This document shows, one piece after another, positions 46,003-54,208 of a stretch of 64,000 bases of DNA. The notes under the pieces were generated by a model. It saw only the letters and a list, made by a program, of their open reading frames with translations, made no database searches and had not been told where the DNA came from. Made by a program: the position numbers and the translations under genes. The number at the start of each line of letters is the position of its first letter. The stretch's first letter is position 1. The stretch is taken from the NCBI RefSeq assembly GCF_002723935.1, contig NZ_BEWM01000001.1, forward strand, positions 186,001 through 250,000, in the 5' to 3' direction. The DNA is from Gluconobacter cerinus (GTDB taxonomy: Bacteria > Pseudomonadota > Alphaproteobacteria > Acetobacterales > Acetobacteraceae).

Positions 46003-46604
46003 TTTCCAGCCCAACGACACAAGATCGCCTCACAGCTCTGGTCCGCGAGGTTCGTGCGTGCAGGGTCTGTGAGGAGCACCTTCCACTTGGCGCACGCCCG
46101 CTGATCCATGTTTCAGCAACCTCCAGGCTTCTGATCGCGAGCCAGGCGCCTGGAACCAAAGCCCATTTCAGCAACACATCCTTCAAGGATCCGTCCGGAG
46201 TTCGCCTCAGAGAATGGCTCGGCCTCTCGGAAGAGGTATTTTACGATACCCGGCAAGTCGCAATTCTGCCTATGGGACTTTGTTATCCAGGGAGACTCCC
46301 TAAAGGAGGAGACTGCCCGCCGCGCCCGGAATGCGCGCCAATCTGGAGGAAGCGGGTTTTATCCCTGATGCCCGCTCTCCGCCTTACTTTATTGGTTGGC
46401 AGTTATTCCCAGCATCACGTCTTGGGTCGCGGGTCAGTCACGGAGCGCGTCAGGAACTTTCGCCATTATCTGCCTGAGAATTATTTTCCACTGCCTCATC
46501 CATCATGGAGAACGGGTGTTTGGGAAAAAAGGGCGCCTTGGTTTCAGGAAGAAGTCATCCCTGCCCTTCGGGAACAGGTCCAGAAGATACTCAGTTCCGA
46601 TTGA
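45999..46604 (+). CDS. Uracil-DNA glycosylase family protein
   Basis: 201 residues of the UDG superfamily. LIASQAPGTKAH corresponds to motif A (GxAPG-type), FKDPSGVRLREWLGL to the following loop, and PLPHPSWR to the C-terminal HPS motif. A CxxC near the N-terminus (CRVC) and two more cysteines (DCPPRPEC) could hold an Fe-S cluster or zinc. It lacks the usual water-activating Asp/Asn pattern of family 1, so activity on uracil is inferred only from the family. Overlaps the ThpR-like gene. Confidence 0.8.
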   Translation: MISSPTTQDRLTALVREVRACRVCEEHLPLGARPLIHVSATSRLLIASQAPGTKAHFSNTSFKDPSGVRLREWLGLSEEVFYDTRQVAILPMGLCYPGRLPKGGDCPPRPECAPIWRKRVLSLMPALRLTLLVGSYSQHHVLGRGSVTERVRNFRHYLPENYFPLPHPSWRTGVWEKRAPWFQEEVIPALREQVQKILSSD

Positions 46605-46608
46605 AATA

Positions 46609-47307
46609 TTAGTGTCGAGCTAGACGTAAAGTATCGACAAGAACGCCCTGTACGCCTGAGATGAAAATCTGGATTCCGATAGCCAGAAGAATGAGCGCGG
46701 CCAAACGACTGACAATCCGCGCGCCAGTGATGCCAAGCATCGAAACGATCCGTTCCGCATAGGCATAAGCGATGGCAACGACGATGCCCATGGCAGTCGC
46801 TGCTGCTGATACGCCCATATAATAATCCGGCGCAGGCATATGAGGCGGACATGAAGAACTCAGAGCGATTGCTACGGAGATGCTCCCTGGTCCTACAGTA
46901 AATGGCATGGCCAGCGGAAAGAAAGCGCGTTCTTTGAGATCAGGCGCAGCAACGGTTCGACCGCCCTGAAGCGCCTGCTTTTCTTTCCGGGCCTCGCTTG
47001 TCTCCGGCTGCTGCAGCATGACCCACGCGCGCGAGGCCACAACAAGACCGCCGGTAATGCGCAGCGCATTCATGCTGATGCCAAAGAAACTCAGAATCCA
47101 GCTGCCAAACCAGATGGACACCAGGAGGATCGCCAGAGAATTCAGCGCGACAAGCCGCGCCAGTTCGATAACCTCTTTGCGTGTCCGCCCCTCTGTCGCC
47201 TGAGCGAAAATCAGAGACGCACCGAGGGGATTGATGATCGAAAACAGCGCTGGAAATGCAATCAGCCAACTGTTGACCGCATTACCCAGACTGGGAGGCA
47301 GGCTCAT
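46609..47307 (-). CDS. MarC family integral membrane protein
   Basis: 232 residues, six helices, with the family's FSIINPLGASLIF, TGGLVVASRAWVML and AMPFTVGPGSISVAI. Function unknown; despite the name it is not tied to antibiotic resistance. ATG 47307 overlaps the stop of the MprF-like gene (ATGA); the open frame upstream of it lies within that gene. It converges with the UDG gene with four bases between stops. Confidence 0.9.
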   Translation of the reverse strand: MSLPPSLGNAVNSWLIAFPALFSIINPLGASLIFAQATEGRTRKEVIELARLVALNSLAILLVSIWFGSWILSFFGISMNALRITGGLVVASRAWVMLQQPETSEARKEKQALQGGRTVAAPDLKERAFFPLAMPFTVGPGSISVAIALSSSCPPHMPAPDYYMGVSAAATAMGIVVAIAYAYAERIVSMLGITGARIVSRLAALILLAIGIQIFISGVQGVLVDTLRLARH

Positions 47308-49403
47308 GACCCTGTTGTGCCTGAGGCGACGTCCGAACGACACGACGCCCGCTTTTTGCGAGCGCGCCGCTCTTCTCCCGTGAGGAATGCCCGGATCATA
47401 CGATAGTCCTCGGAAAAACAGCAGATCGTCCCTGCCCGGCCTTCCAGACACACCGTCAGACCAAGATCGTTATAGACCGCCATCAGAGACTGGCCAACAC
47501 GCACAAAAGCAAGTTTTCGACCTTCCTGACGCGCAAGATCTCTCAACCGCCAGATGGCAGCAATGCAGTTGCGCTCAGCACCCGCCGGATCTCCGAGGCC
47601 AATAATGAACTGACCCGTCCGAAAAAACGGAATAGCCGCTCGGCCTGCTTCATCATGCAGCAAACCACTGGGGCGACGCGGGCCCAGTTCCTGCAAAGCA
47701 TGAGACAGGCTTCGATAATGACTTTCGTTCTCCGCATTCCACGCTTCGAAGCGGATGCGCGTTCTGCGCATACCAACCCAAAGAGCGAACAGGCCGCAAA
47801 GCGCAGACAGGCCCAGAAACCACCGGCCGACCGCTGTGTGCGCATCATAAATCATGGAGCGCCACCAGATGGGCCCCAAGTGCCGTTGCACAGCAACCCA
47901 GCCAACCCCAACAAGCCCCAGCGCCCATAAGGACATTGGTGCCAGCATCGCAGGCGTCAGGGGAGCCACAAGAAGATGTGCCCTGCGATAGTAACAGTTT
48001 CGGAAAGGCGCGATCAGCAACATCACGAGCCCCAGCGCCACCGGAGCTTCCCAGGGTGCATGTCGCAACACAAGCAGGACGACTGATGCGCCCAGAACAC
48101 CGAGAGAAACCTTCCATGCAAGCGCGACGCGCTGGGACAGCCCCATGGCCAGCCCAACAAGCGCAACACCCGACACAGTAAGGAACAAATCCGCAATTTG
48201 CGAAACTGCAGCGCCAAGAGACGTGCGTAAAGGCGGCAGCTCAGCGACCAGCGCATAAAAGACGAGAAGAATTCCAGCTACAGCCTGAACGCTGGTTGCA
48301 ATTGTGACTGAAAAATCCGCTTCGGACTCTCGTACAACCTGACTGGGGCGAATACGCCGTGGCGCCTGTCCTGCGGACACAAGCGCCTGCTCTCCCCGCA
48401 GAAACAGTTCATGCCCGGCAAACATCAGACCCGCCATGACCAGCGGAATAATGTAATAAAAAAGGCGGAAAACAAGGATCGCGCCCATGATTTCCGGCAC
48501 CGGAAGATACGGCCGCAATGCCAGAAGCATGGCACTGTCAAAAACGCCCAGCCCGCCCGGAACGCTCGCTACCAGCCCCGCTGTGTAAGACGCGATATAG
48601 ATGGCAAGGAATGTCCCGAAGCCAAAATGGGCTTCAGGAGGCAACGGCGGCAGCACGCTATACGCAATCAGGGCCGTCGCAGCCATATCAGCCGCACTGA
48701 CCGCAATCTGTGCGATCGCTATACCCGTGCTGGGAATTTCGATCTCGTAACGCCAGATTTTTACGTGCCGGCGGATACGAGAAAAAACGACATAAGCAGC
48801 CAGAATACCCCAGCATCCAAGACCAGCCAGCCGCAACAGGAAAGCGGGAAGATGGGACAGAACAGGAATGGCGTGCGGCTCAATGGTCAGAATACTTCCA
48901 ACCAGAGCCAGCGTTCCCAGAAGATAGGTTGCTGAGCAAAAGGCAATGATCTGTGCAATATCCGCAGGGGCGACACCCCAGCTCCGATAAAGCCTGAAGC
49001 GCACTGCGGCACCCGAAATCGCGGCGCACCCAAGATTATGCGATAGGACGTAAGAACAGAAGGCCGCAAAAGAAGAGCGCTTGAACGAAACATCAGCCCG
49101 GACATGAAGGCAGGCCAAGCGATCGTAAAATGACAGGATAAAATACGACAGGAATGTCGCTCCGGCTCCTGCCAGAAGCGCACCATCCGGAATATCGCTG
49201 AGACTTCTGGCAATGTCCCGCAGGGAGAGATTGCGCAACTCACGCCAGATCACCACAACAGCAGCAATCAAAAGCACGAGCCCGACAATTGCCGGAGCAC
49301 GTGTCAGCAATAATTTCCAGCGGCTTTTAACAGGCCCGCTCTCGTCTTCCACGTCGAGAGCAAGCCCATCATTTTGCCAGTCGTCTTCCCGAGGCGGGCA
49401 CAT
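47304..49403 (-). CDS. MprF-like protein, C-terminal catalytic domain shortened
   Basis: 699 residues, about fourteen helices. The first 330 residues are the LPG_synthase_TM/flippase region (FLSYFILSFYDRLA, SHNLGCAAISGAAVRFRLY, LVASVPGGLGVFDSAML). After a second helical block comes the start of the DUF2156 lysyltransferase domain (FFRTGQFIIGLGDPAGAERNC...IWRLRDLARQEGRKLAFVRVG...YNDLGLT), but it stops soon after, with a basic tail. Full MprF proteins are about 850 residues, so roughly the last 150-200, holding the GNAT-type catalytic half, are missing. lysS lies five bases upstream. Confidence 0.82.
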   Translation of the reverse strand: MCPPREDDWQNDGLALDVEDESGPVKSRWKLLLTRAPAIVGLVLLIAAVVVIWRELRNLSLRDIARSLSDIPDGALLAGAGATFLSYFILSFYDRLACLHVRADVSFKRSSFAAFCSYVLSHNLGCAAISGAAVRFRLYRSWGVAPADIAQIIAFCSATYLLGTLALVGSILTIEPHAIPVLSHLPAFLLRLAGLGCWGILAAYVVFSRIRRHVKIWRYEIEIPSTGIAIAQIAVSAADMAATALIAYSVLPPLPPEAHFGFGTFLAIYIASYTAGLVASVPGGLGVFDSAMLLALRPYLPVPEIMGAILVFRLFYYIIPLVMAGLMFAGHELFLRGEQALVSAGQAPRRIRPSQVVRESEADFSVTIATSVQAVAGILLVFYALVAELPPLRTSLGAAVSQIADLFLTVSGVALVGLAMGLSQRVALAWKVSLGVLGASVVLLVLRHAPWEAPVALGLVMLLIAPFRNCYYRRAHLLVAPLTPAMLAPMSLWALGLVGVGWVAVQRHLGPIWWRSMIYDAHTAVGRWFLGLSALCGLFALWVGMRRTRIRFEAWNAENESHYRSLSHALQELGPRRPSGLLHDEAGRAAIPFFRTGQFIIGLGDPAGAERNCIAAIWRLRDLARQEGRKLAFVRVGQSLMAVYNDLGLTVCLEGRAGTICCFSEDYRMIRAFLTGEERRARKKRASCRSDVASGTTGS

Positions 49404-49408
49404 CGACG

Positions 49409-51028
49409 TTAGGCCTGAGGCGTCCCGGCAGCCGGGCGAGCCAGTGCACCCCTTATCAGGGCTACGGTCTCAGGCAAACCGAAGAGTGACGCGAAAATGC
49501 CGAAGCGCGGGCCTTCGCTCTGGCCCAAAAGCACTTCATACAGGCAACCGAACCAGGAGCGCAGCTCAGACTTCTCAAAGTAGCGCTTACCGACCTCGAA
49601 CACGACATCCTGCACATCGCCAGGAGACGTATGAACAGGGAGCTTTTCCAGAGCGACAGCCAGGTCCTCAAGGCCCTTCCGTTCAGTCTCGGAGGGATCA
49701 CGATAAACCTTGTTCGGGTACACCTGCTCCTGGAAGTACGTCAGAGCGCAACGAACAAGCTTGTCGACATACGGATGCGTTTCTGGCGACAGCGTCTCGT
49801 CATAGCGACGCAGGAATTTCCAGAGTGTCTCTGGATTATCCGCATTTGCCACGTTCGCGAGGTTCAACAGCGCTGTGTAGGAAACCGGGCTGGTATCTTC
49901 CGGGCGAACAGTTCCGCCGTGGATGAACCAGACCGGATTTGCCATCAGGTCTACCGGTTCCTGCGTCTCAGCCTTCTGAACCAGTGTCAGGTAGTCATCC
50001 GTTGCGCGGGGGATAACGTCAAAGAATAGACGCTTTGCACGCGTAGGCTGCTGGTACATGTACTGGCCGAGGCTTTCCGGCGTGCCGTAATGCAGCCACT
50101 CCTCGACAGACAGGCCATTGCCTTTTGACTTGCTGATCTTCTGACCCTGAGCATCAAGGAACAGCTCATAGGTCAGTCCAGCAGGCGGCTGCTTACCCAG
50201 AATACGGCAGATCTTCGAAGACAGCTTCACGCTATCAATCAGATCCTTGCCGGACATTTCATAATCGACACCCAGAGCATACCAGCGCATGGCCCAGTCG
50301 GCCTTCCACTGCATCTTGGCGTGTCCACCGAAGACGGATGTTTCAAACGTCTTGCCCGCTTCATCTTTCCAGACGACCGTACCGGCATCCGGGTCCACCT
50401 TGATGATCGGGACCTGCATCACCTGCCCTGTTTCAGGGTGGATCGGCAGAACAGGGGAGTAAGTCGCACGGCGCTCCGGACCAAGTGTCGGAATAATGGT
50501 CGCAACAACTTCATCATGCACTTCGAGCATACGCCGAAGTGCAGCATCAAATGTCCCGCTCGTATAATAGTCTGTCGCGGATGCAAATTCGTAGTCGAAG
50601 CCGAAACCGTCAAGAAACTGGCGCAGGCGGGCATTATTGTGAGCGGCGAAACTTTCGTATTCACCAAATGGGTCGGGAACGCGCGTCAGAGGCAGGCCGA
50701 GGTGCTTTGCAAGGAGGTCCTGCTGCGGCACATTCGTCGGAACCTTGCGCAAGGCATCCATATCATCCGAGAACGCCAGCAGACGCGTCGGCCGGCCTGT
50801 CAGAGCCTCAAAAGCCTGCCGTACCCACGTCGTACGGGCCACTTCGCCAAACGTACCGATGTGTGGCAGCCCGGACGGGCCATACCCGGTCTCAAGCAGT
50901 GCGGGCACTTCTGGAGCGCGCGCGCCAACATGCTCGGCAATTTTTTTTGCCTCTTCAAACGGCCATGCTTTTGGAAGCGGCGCGTCAGATGCGAGGGACG
51001 GGATGATATGTGTTCTGGAATTGTGCAT
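49409..51028 (-). CDS. lysS: Lysyl-tRNA synthetase, class I
   Basis: 539 residues. A class I (archaeal-type) LysRS rather than the class II enzyme of E. coli: PSGLPHIGTF (HIGH, His56), KISKSKGNG (KMSKS, about 302) and a C-terminal helical anticodon-binding cage. Class I LysRS is the normal form in alphaproteobacteria. It provides Lys-tRNA(Lys), also the donor for MprF-type lipid lysinylation; the MprF-like gene follows after five bases. Divergent from the helicase across about 200 bases. Confidence 0.94.
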   Translation of the reverse strand: MHNSRTHIIPSLASDAPLPKAWPFEEAKKIAEHVGARAPEVPALLETGYGPSGLPHIGTFGEVARTTWVRQAFEALTGRPTRLLAFSDDMDALRKVPTNVPQQDLLAKHLGLPLTRVPDPFGEYESFAAHNNARLRQFLDGFGFDYEFASATDYYTSGTFDAALRRMLEVHDEVVATIIPTLGPERRATYSPVLPIHPETGQVMQVPIIKVDPDAGTVVWKDEAGKTFETSVFGGHAKMQWKADWAMRWYALGVDYEMSGKDLIDSVKLSSKICRILGKQPPAGLTYELFLDAQGQKISKSKGNGLSVEEWLHYGTPESLGQYMYQQPTRAKRLFFDVIPRATDDYLTLVQKAETQEPVDLMANPVWFIHGGTVRPEDTSPVSYTALLNLANVANADNPETLWKFLRRYDETLSPETHPYVDKLVRCALTYFQEQVYPNKVYRDPSETERKGLEDLAVALEKLPVHTSPGDVQDVVFEVGKRYFEKSELRSWFGCLYEVLLGQSEGPRFGIFASLFGLPETVALIRGALARPAAGTPQA

Positions 51029-51230
51029 GATTATCGGAAAACGTAGGCAGACACGTATCGCGGGTCAAGCAGTACGAGAGCAAACGAAGTTTCTCCAAGG
51101 CCCCCAAACCATGACGAAATGTGTCAAATTTACTTCCAAACCGATATGACAGCCCAAGCCTCTTCATTCTTTCACGGTCTGTTCTTTAAAGCACTCGCTC
51201 GCTTCTGCCCTTCCAGTTAGACTGACCGCA

Positions 51231-54125
51231 ATGCCGCGCTCGCCATCTTTCCCATCTCCGTTTGACGCACCCGCTCTTGTCGCGAGACGAGGCCTGTCCT
51301 CTCTCCTGACGCCCGATGGTGAGCTTCTGGACCTCCCGGCCGATGAGGTACGGGAAAGATTGGCGCAGCTTCCACCTCCCCTTCTCGTTCATGGGCCGGC
51401 CGCCCTGCGCGCCCTTGATCTCACACCGCTATCCCAGCCTGTCCCCTGGTTTGATCTTCTGGATCTCTTTCTGTTCGTGTGTCCCGCCACCACCGTTGCA
51501 CCCACCCCGCGCGGACTGGCGATCGCTCTTGGACTGACACCACCAGAAACCACCACGGCGGACCTCCTGCCACTGCTCTGCGAGACCCTGCTCGGCAAGT
51601 TACGGGAAAAAGCTGATACTCCTGAAGGAAAGCGCTTACGGGCCCTCCTGCTCCCGCTGACGCGCGCTGGCTGGATCTGGAGTGGCGAAGTCGCGGATGC
51701 CATCGGCACAGCCTCCGACCCAGGCAGTGCGCATCCTTATGATGCCGTCCGCGTCTGGCGCCGCCTGCCACGCTGGGAGGAAACAGCCCCCAGACCAGCT
51801 CCCGGCAGCCAGCCCGTTTCACCGCAGGCCGCGCGTGAAAGACTACGCCAGATCCTTGGCAAGAATGCAGAAGCACGCCCCGGACAGGCTGACTTTGCGT
51901 CCGTTGCCACTGCGGCTTTCGAGCCCCGGGAAACGCTCGGATCGCCCAATGTCGTACTTGCTGAAGCTGGAACAGGCACGGGGAAAACCCTTGGCTATAT
52001 TGCGCCCGCAAGCCTGTGGGCTGAGCAGAATGATGGAGCCGTCTGGGTCAGCACTTACACGCGACATCTTCAAAGGCAGATCGAGCAGGAACTTCATCGC
52101 CTCTATCCCGATGAAGCAACACTGAGACAAAAGGTCGTCGTCCGCAAAGGACGTGAGAACTACCTGTGCCTCCTGAATATGGAGGATCTGCTCAATGCCG
52201 CCACCTCTCGGGGGAATGACGGAGCGGCAGCCCTGCTTCCCCTCAGCCTTCTTGCACGATGGGCTGAAGCAAGCCGCGATGGTGATCTGATGGGCGGCGA
52301 CCTCCCGGGATGGTTCGGTGATCTCTTTGGCCAGGGTACGTTGCACGGTGTGGCAGACAGGCGTGGCGAATGCATCCATGCTGCGTGCCCGCATTACCAA
52401 ACCTGCTTCGTAGAACATGGTATTCGTCGTGCCAGACAGGCAGATCTTGTCGTAGCCAACCATGCGCTTGTCATGTCGCAGGCGGCCTGGACTGCTCTCG
52501 CACCTCCTGGCCCCCCCGATGAAGATGCGACGCCAACGCGATATGTCTTCGATGAAGGGCATCACGTCCCTGAAGCAGCAGACAGCGCGTTTGCCATGGT
52601 TCTGTCAGGGCTTGAAACAGCCGAACTCAGGCGCTGGCTCCTCGGTGCAGAAGGAAGCCGATCCAGAGCACGCGGACTCTTGCGGCGCCTTGATGATCTG
52701 GTTGAACGTATTCCGACAATAGATGCTCCACTTCATGCCGTGCTGCAAGCTGCCCGAGCGCTGCCAGCTCCGGGCTGGAGCGTAAGACTGAAAAACGGAA
52801 TGGACGCGCCGGTTCCGCAGGAAGACGAAGCACCCGCGTTTCTTCCGCTCATGGCCCCCGAGCCGGAACTGGATAACCCTGCCGAGCTATTTCTTCAGGC
52901 CCTCGACCATCAACTCAAAGCCCGACGCACCCAAGGCCCACAACAGGACACCACATACATCTCCACCGAATGCGATCTGCACCCCACGATTGATACAGTG
53001 CGGACGAGCGCAGAGGACTTGGCCAGAGCATTGCGGCGCCTGCAAACCCCACTGATCCAGCTGACAAAACGACTTGAAGCAACCGTGGAAGATGATCCGG
53101 AAATGGAAGCCCCTACGCGCCAGCGGATCGAGGCTTTTATCCGGACTTTGCACCGTCGCGCCATAAGCCGCGTTACAGGCTGGATCGGAATGCTGGACGC
53201 CCTTCAGACACCCCCCGAACCTGACCTGACACCCGTCCATATTGATTTCATCCGGACTGAACATCTCCCCAGAACACGTGGTGCACAGGGGGACCATGAC
53301 GTGGGCCTCTATCGTCACTGGCTGGACCCGACAATTCCATTTGCATCGACCATTCAGACCCCGGCTCATGGCCTGCTTTTGACATCTGCCACATTGCGCG
53401 ATCAGACCGGCTCAGAAGACGGAGAAGAAAGCTGGCACGCAGCAGAACTGCGGCTTGGGGCCACGCATTTCATGAAGCCACCAATCCGCGCGTCGCTCAT
53501 GAGCCCGTTCGATTACGCCAAGCAGACGCGCGCTTATGTTGTGACCGACGTTTCCGTCGAAATCGCGTCTCTTGCCCATGCATTTCGGGCATTATTCGAA
53601 GCAGCGGGTGGAGGAGCTCTTGGGCTTTTCACGGCAATCCGTCGTCTGCGCGAGGTCCATCGGCGCATTAACGAGCCGCTGGAGGCTCAGGGCTTCCCCG
53701 TATATGCCCAGCACGTTGATGCCATGGATAACGCGACACTCGTCGATGTCTTCCGCACGGAAACCCATAGCTGCTTACTGGGCACCGACGCCATGCGGGA
53801 CGGAGTGGACGTGCCGGGGGAAGCCTTACGTATGGTGGTGTTTGAAAAGACCCCATGGCCCCGCCCCGATATTCTGCATCGTGAGCGACGCCGCCTTCTC
53901 TCGGAAGGACGGCCCGGTGATTATGATGATCGCATTACCAGAATGCGCTTGAGACAGGCTTTCGGCCGCCTAATCCGGAAAGGTGATGACAGGGGCGTTT
54001 TTGTGATGCTTGATCGCAGAATGCCCTCGCGCCTTCTGTCTGCCTTCCCCGCAGGTGTCGAAGTCCGGCGCCTCAGTCTGGCAGAGACCATCAGTGATAT
54101 TGCGGAGTTTCTAACTCCATCCTGA
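51231..54125 (+). CDS. DinG/XPD-like ATP-dependent DNA helicase
   Basis: 964 residues. Walker A is AEAGTGTGKTLGYIAP after residue 240, motif II is DEGHH (DEGH variant), and cysteines in YLCLLN and GECIHAACPHYQTC form the likely 4Fe-4S site between. The C-terminal part has DAMRDGVDVPGEALRMVV and RQAFGRLIR (motif VI). The first 230 residues are a family-specific N-terminal region. DinG-type helicases resolve R-loops and damaged replication forks. ATG 51231 has no strong RBS. Confidence 0.88.
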   Translation: MPRSPSFPSPFDAPALVARRGLSSLLTPDGELLDLPADEVRERLAQLPPPLLVHGPAALRALDLTPLSQPVPWFDLLDLFLFVCPATTVAPTPRGLAIALGLTPPETTTADLLPLLCETLLGKLREKADTPEGKRLRALLLPLTRAGWIWSGEVADAIGTASDPGSAHPYDAVRVWRRLPRWEETAPRPAPGSQPVSPQAARERLRQILGKNAEARPGQADFASVATAAFEPRETLGSPNVVLAEAGTGTGKTLGYIAPASLWAEQNDGAVWVSTYTRHLQRQIEQELHRLYPDEATLRQKVVVRKGRENYLCLLNMEDLLNAATSRGNDGAAALLPLSLLARWAEASRDGDLMGGDLPGWFGDLFGQGTLHGVADRRGECIHAACPHYQTCFVEHGIRRARQADLVVANHALVMSQAAWTALAPPGPPDEDATPTRYVFDEGHHVPEAADSAFAMVLSGLETAELRRWLLGAEGSRSRARGLLRRLDDLVERIPTIDAPLHAVLQAARALPAPGWSVRLKNGMDAPVPQEDEAPAFLPLMAPEPELDNPAELFLQALDHQLKARRTQGPQQDTTYISTECDLHPTIDTVRTSAEDLARALRRLQTPLIQLTKRLEATVEDDPEMEAPTRQRIEAFIRTLHRRAISRVTGWIGMLDALQTPPEPDLTPVHIDFIRTEHLPRTRGAQGDHDVGLYRHWLDPTIPFASTIQTPAHGLLLTSATLRDQTGSEDGEESWHAAELRLGATHFMKPPIRASLMSPFDYAKQTRAYVVTDVSVEIASLAHAFRALFEAAGGGALGLFTAIRRLREVHRRINEPLEAQGFPVYAQHVDAMDNATLVDVFRTETHSCLLGTDAMRDGVDVPGEALRMVVFEKTPWPRPDILHRERRRLLSEGRPGDYDDRITRMRLRQAFGRLIRKGDDRGVFVMLDRRMPSRLLSAFPAGVEVRRLSLAETISDIAEFLTPS

Positions 54126-54152
54126 TCCGACCATTTCGAAGGCGTGGAGCAT

Positions 54153-54186
54153 AAAAAAAGGCGGTGGAAATTCCACCGCCTTTTTC
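54153..54186. terminator. Bidirectional intrinsic terminator
   Basis: GGCGGTGG pairs with CCACCGCC around AAATT, flanked by seven A and five T. It ends both the rightward helicase gene and the leftward TonB-receptor gene. Confidence 0.93.
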
Positions 54187-54208
54187 ATGTTCCCGGAAAA
54201 CCCGAGGA

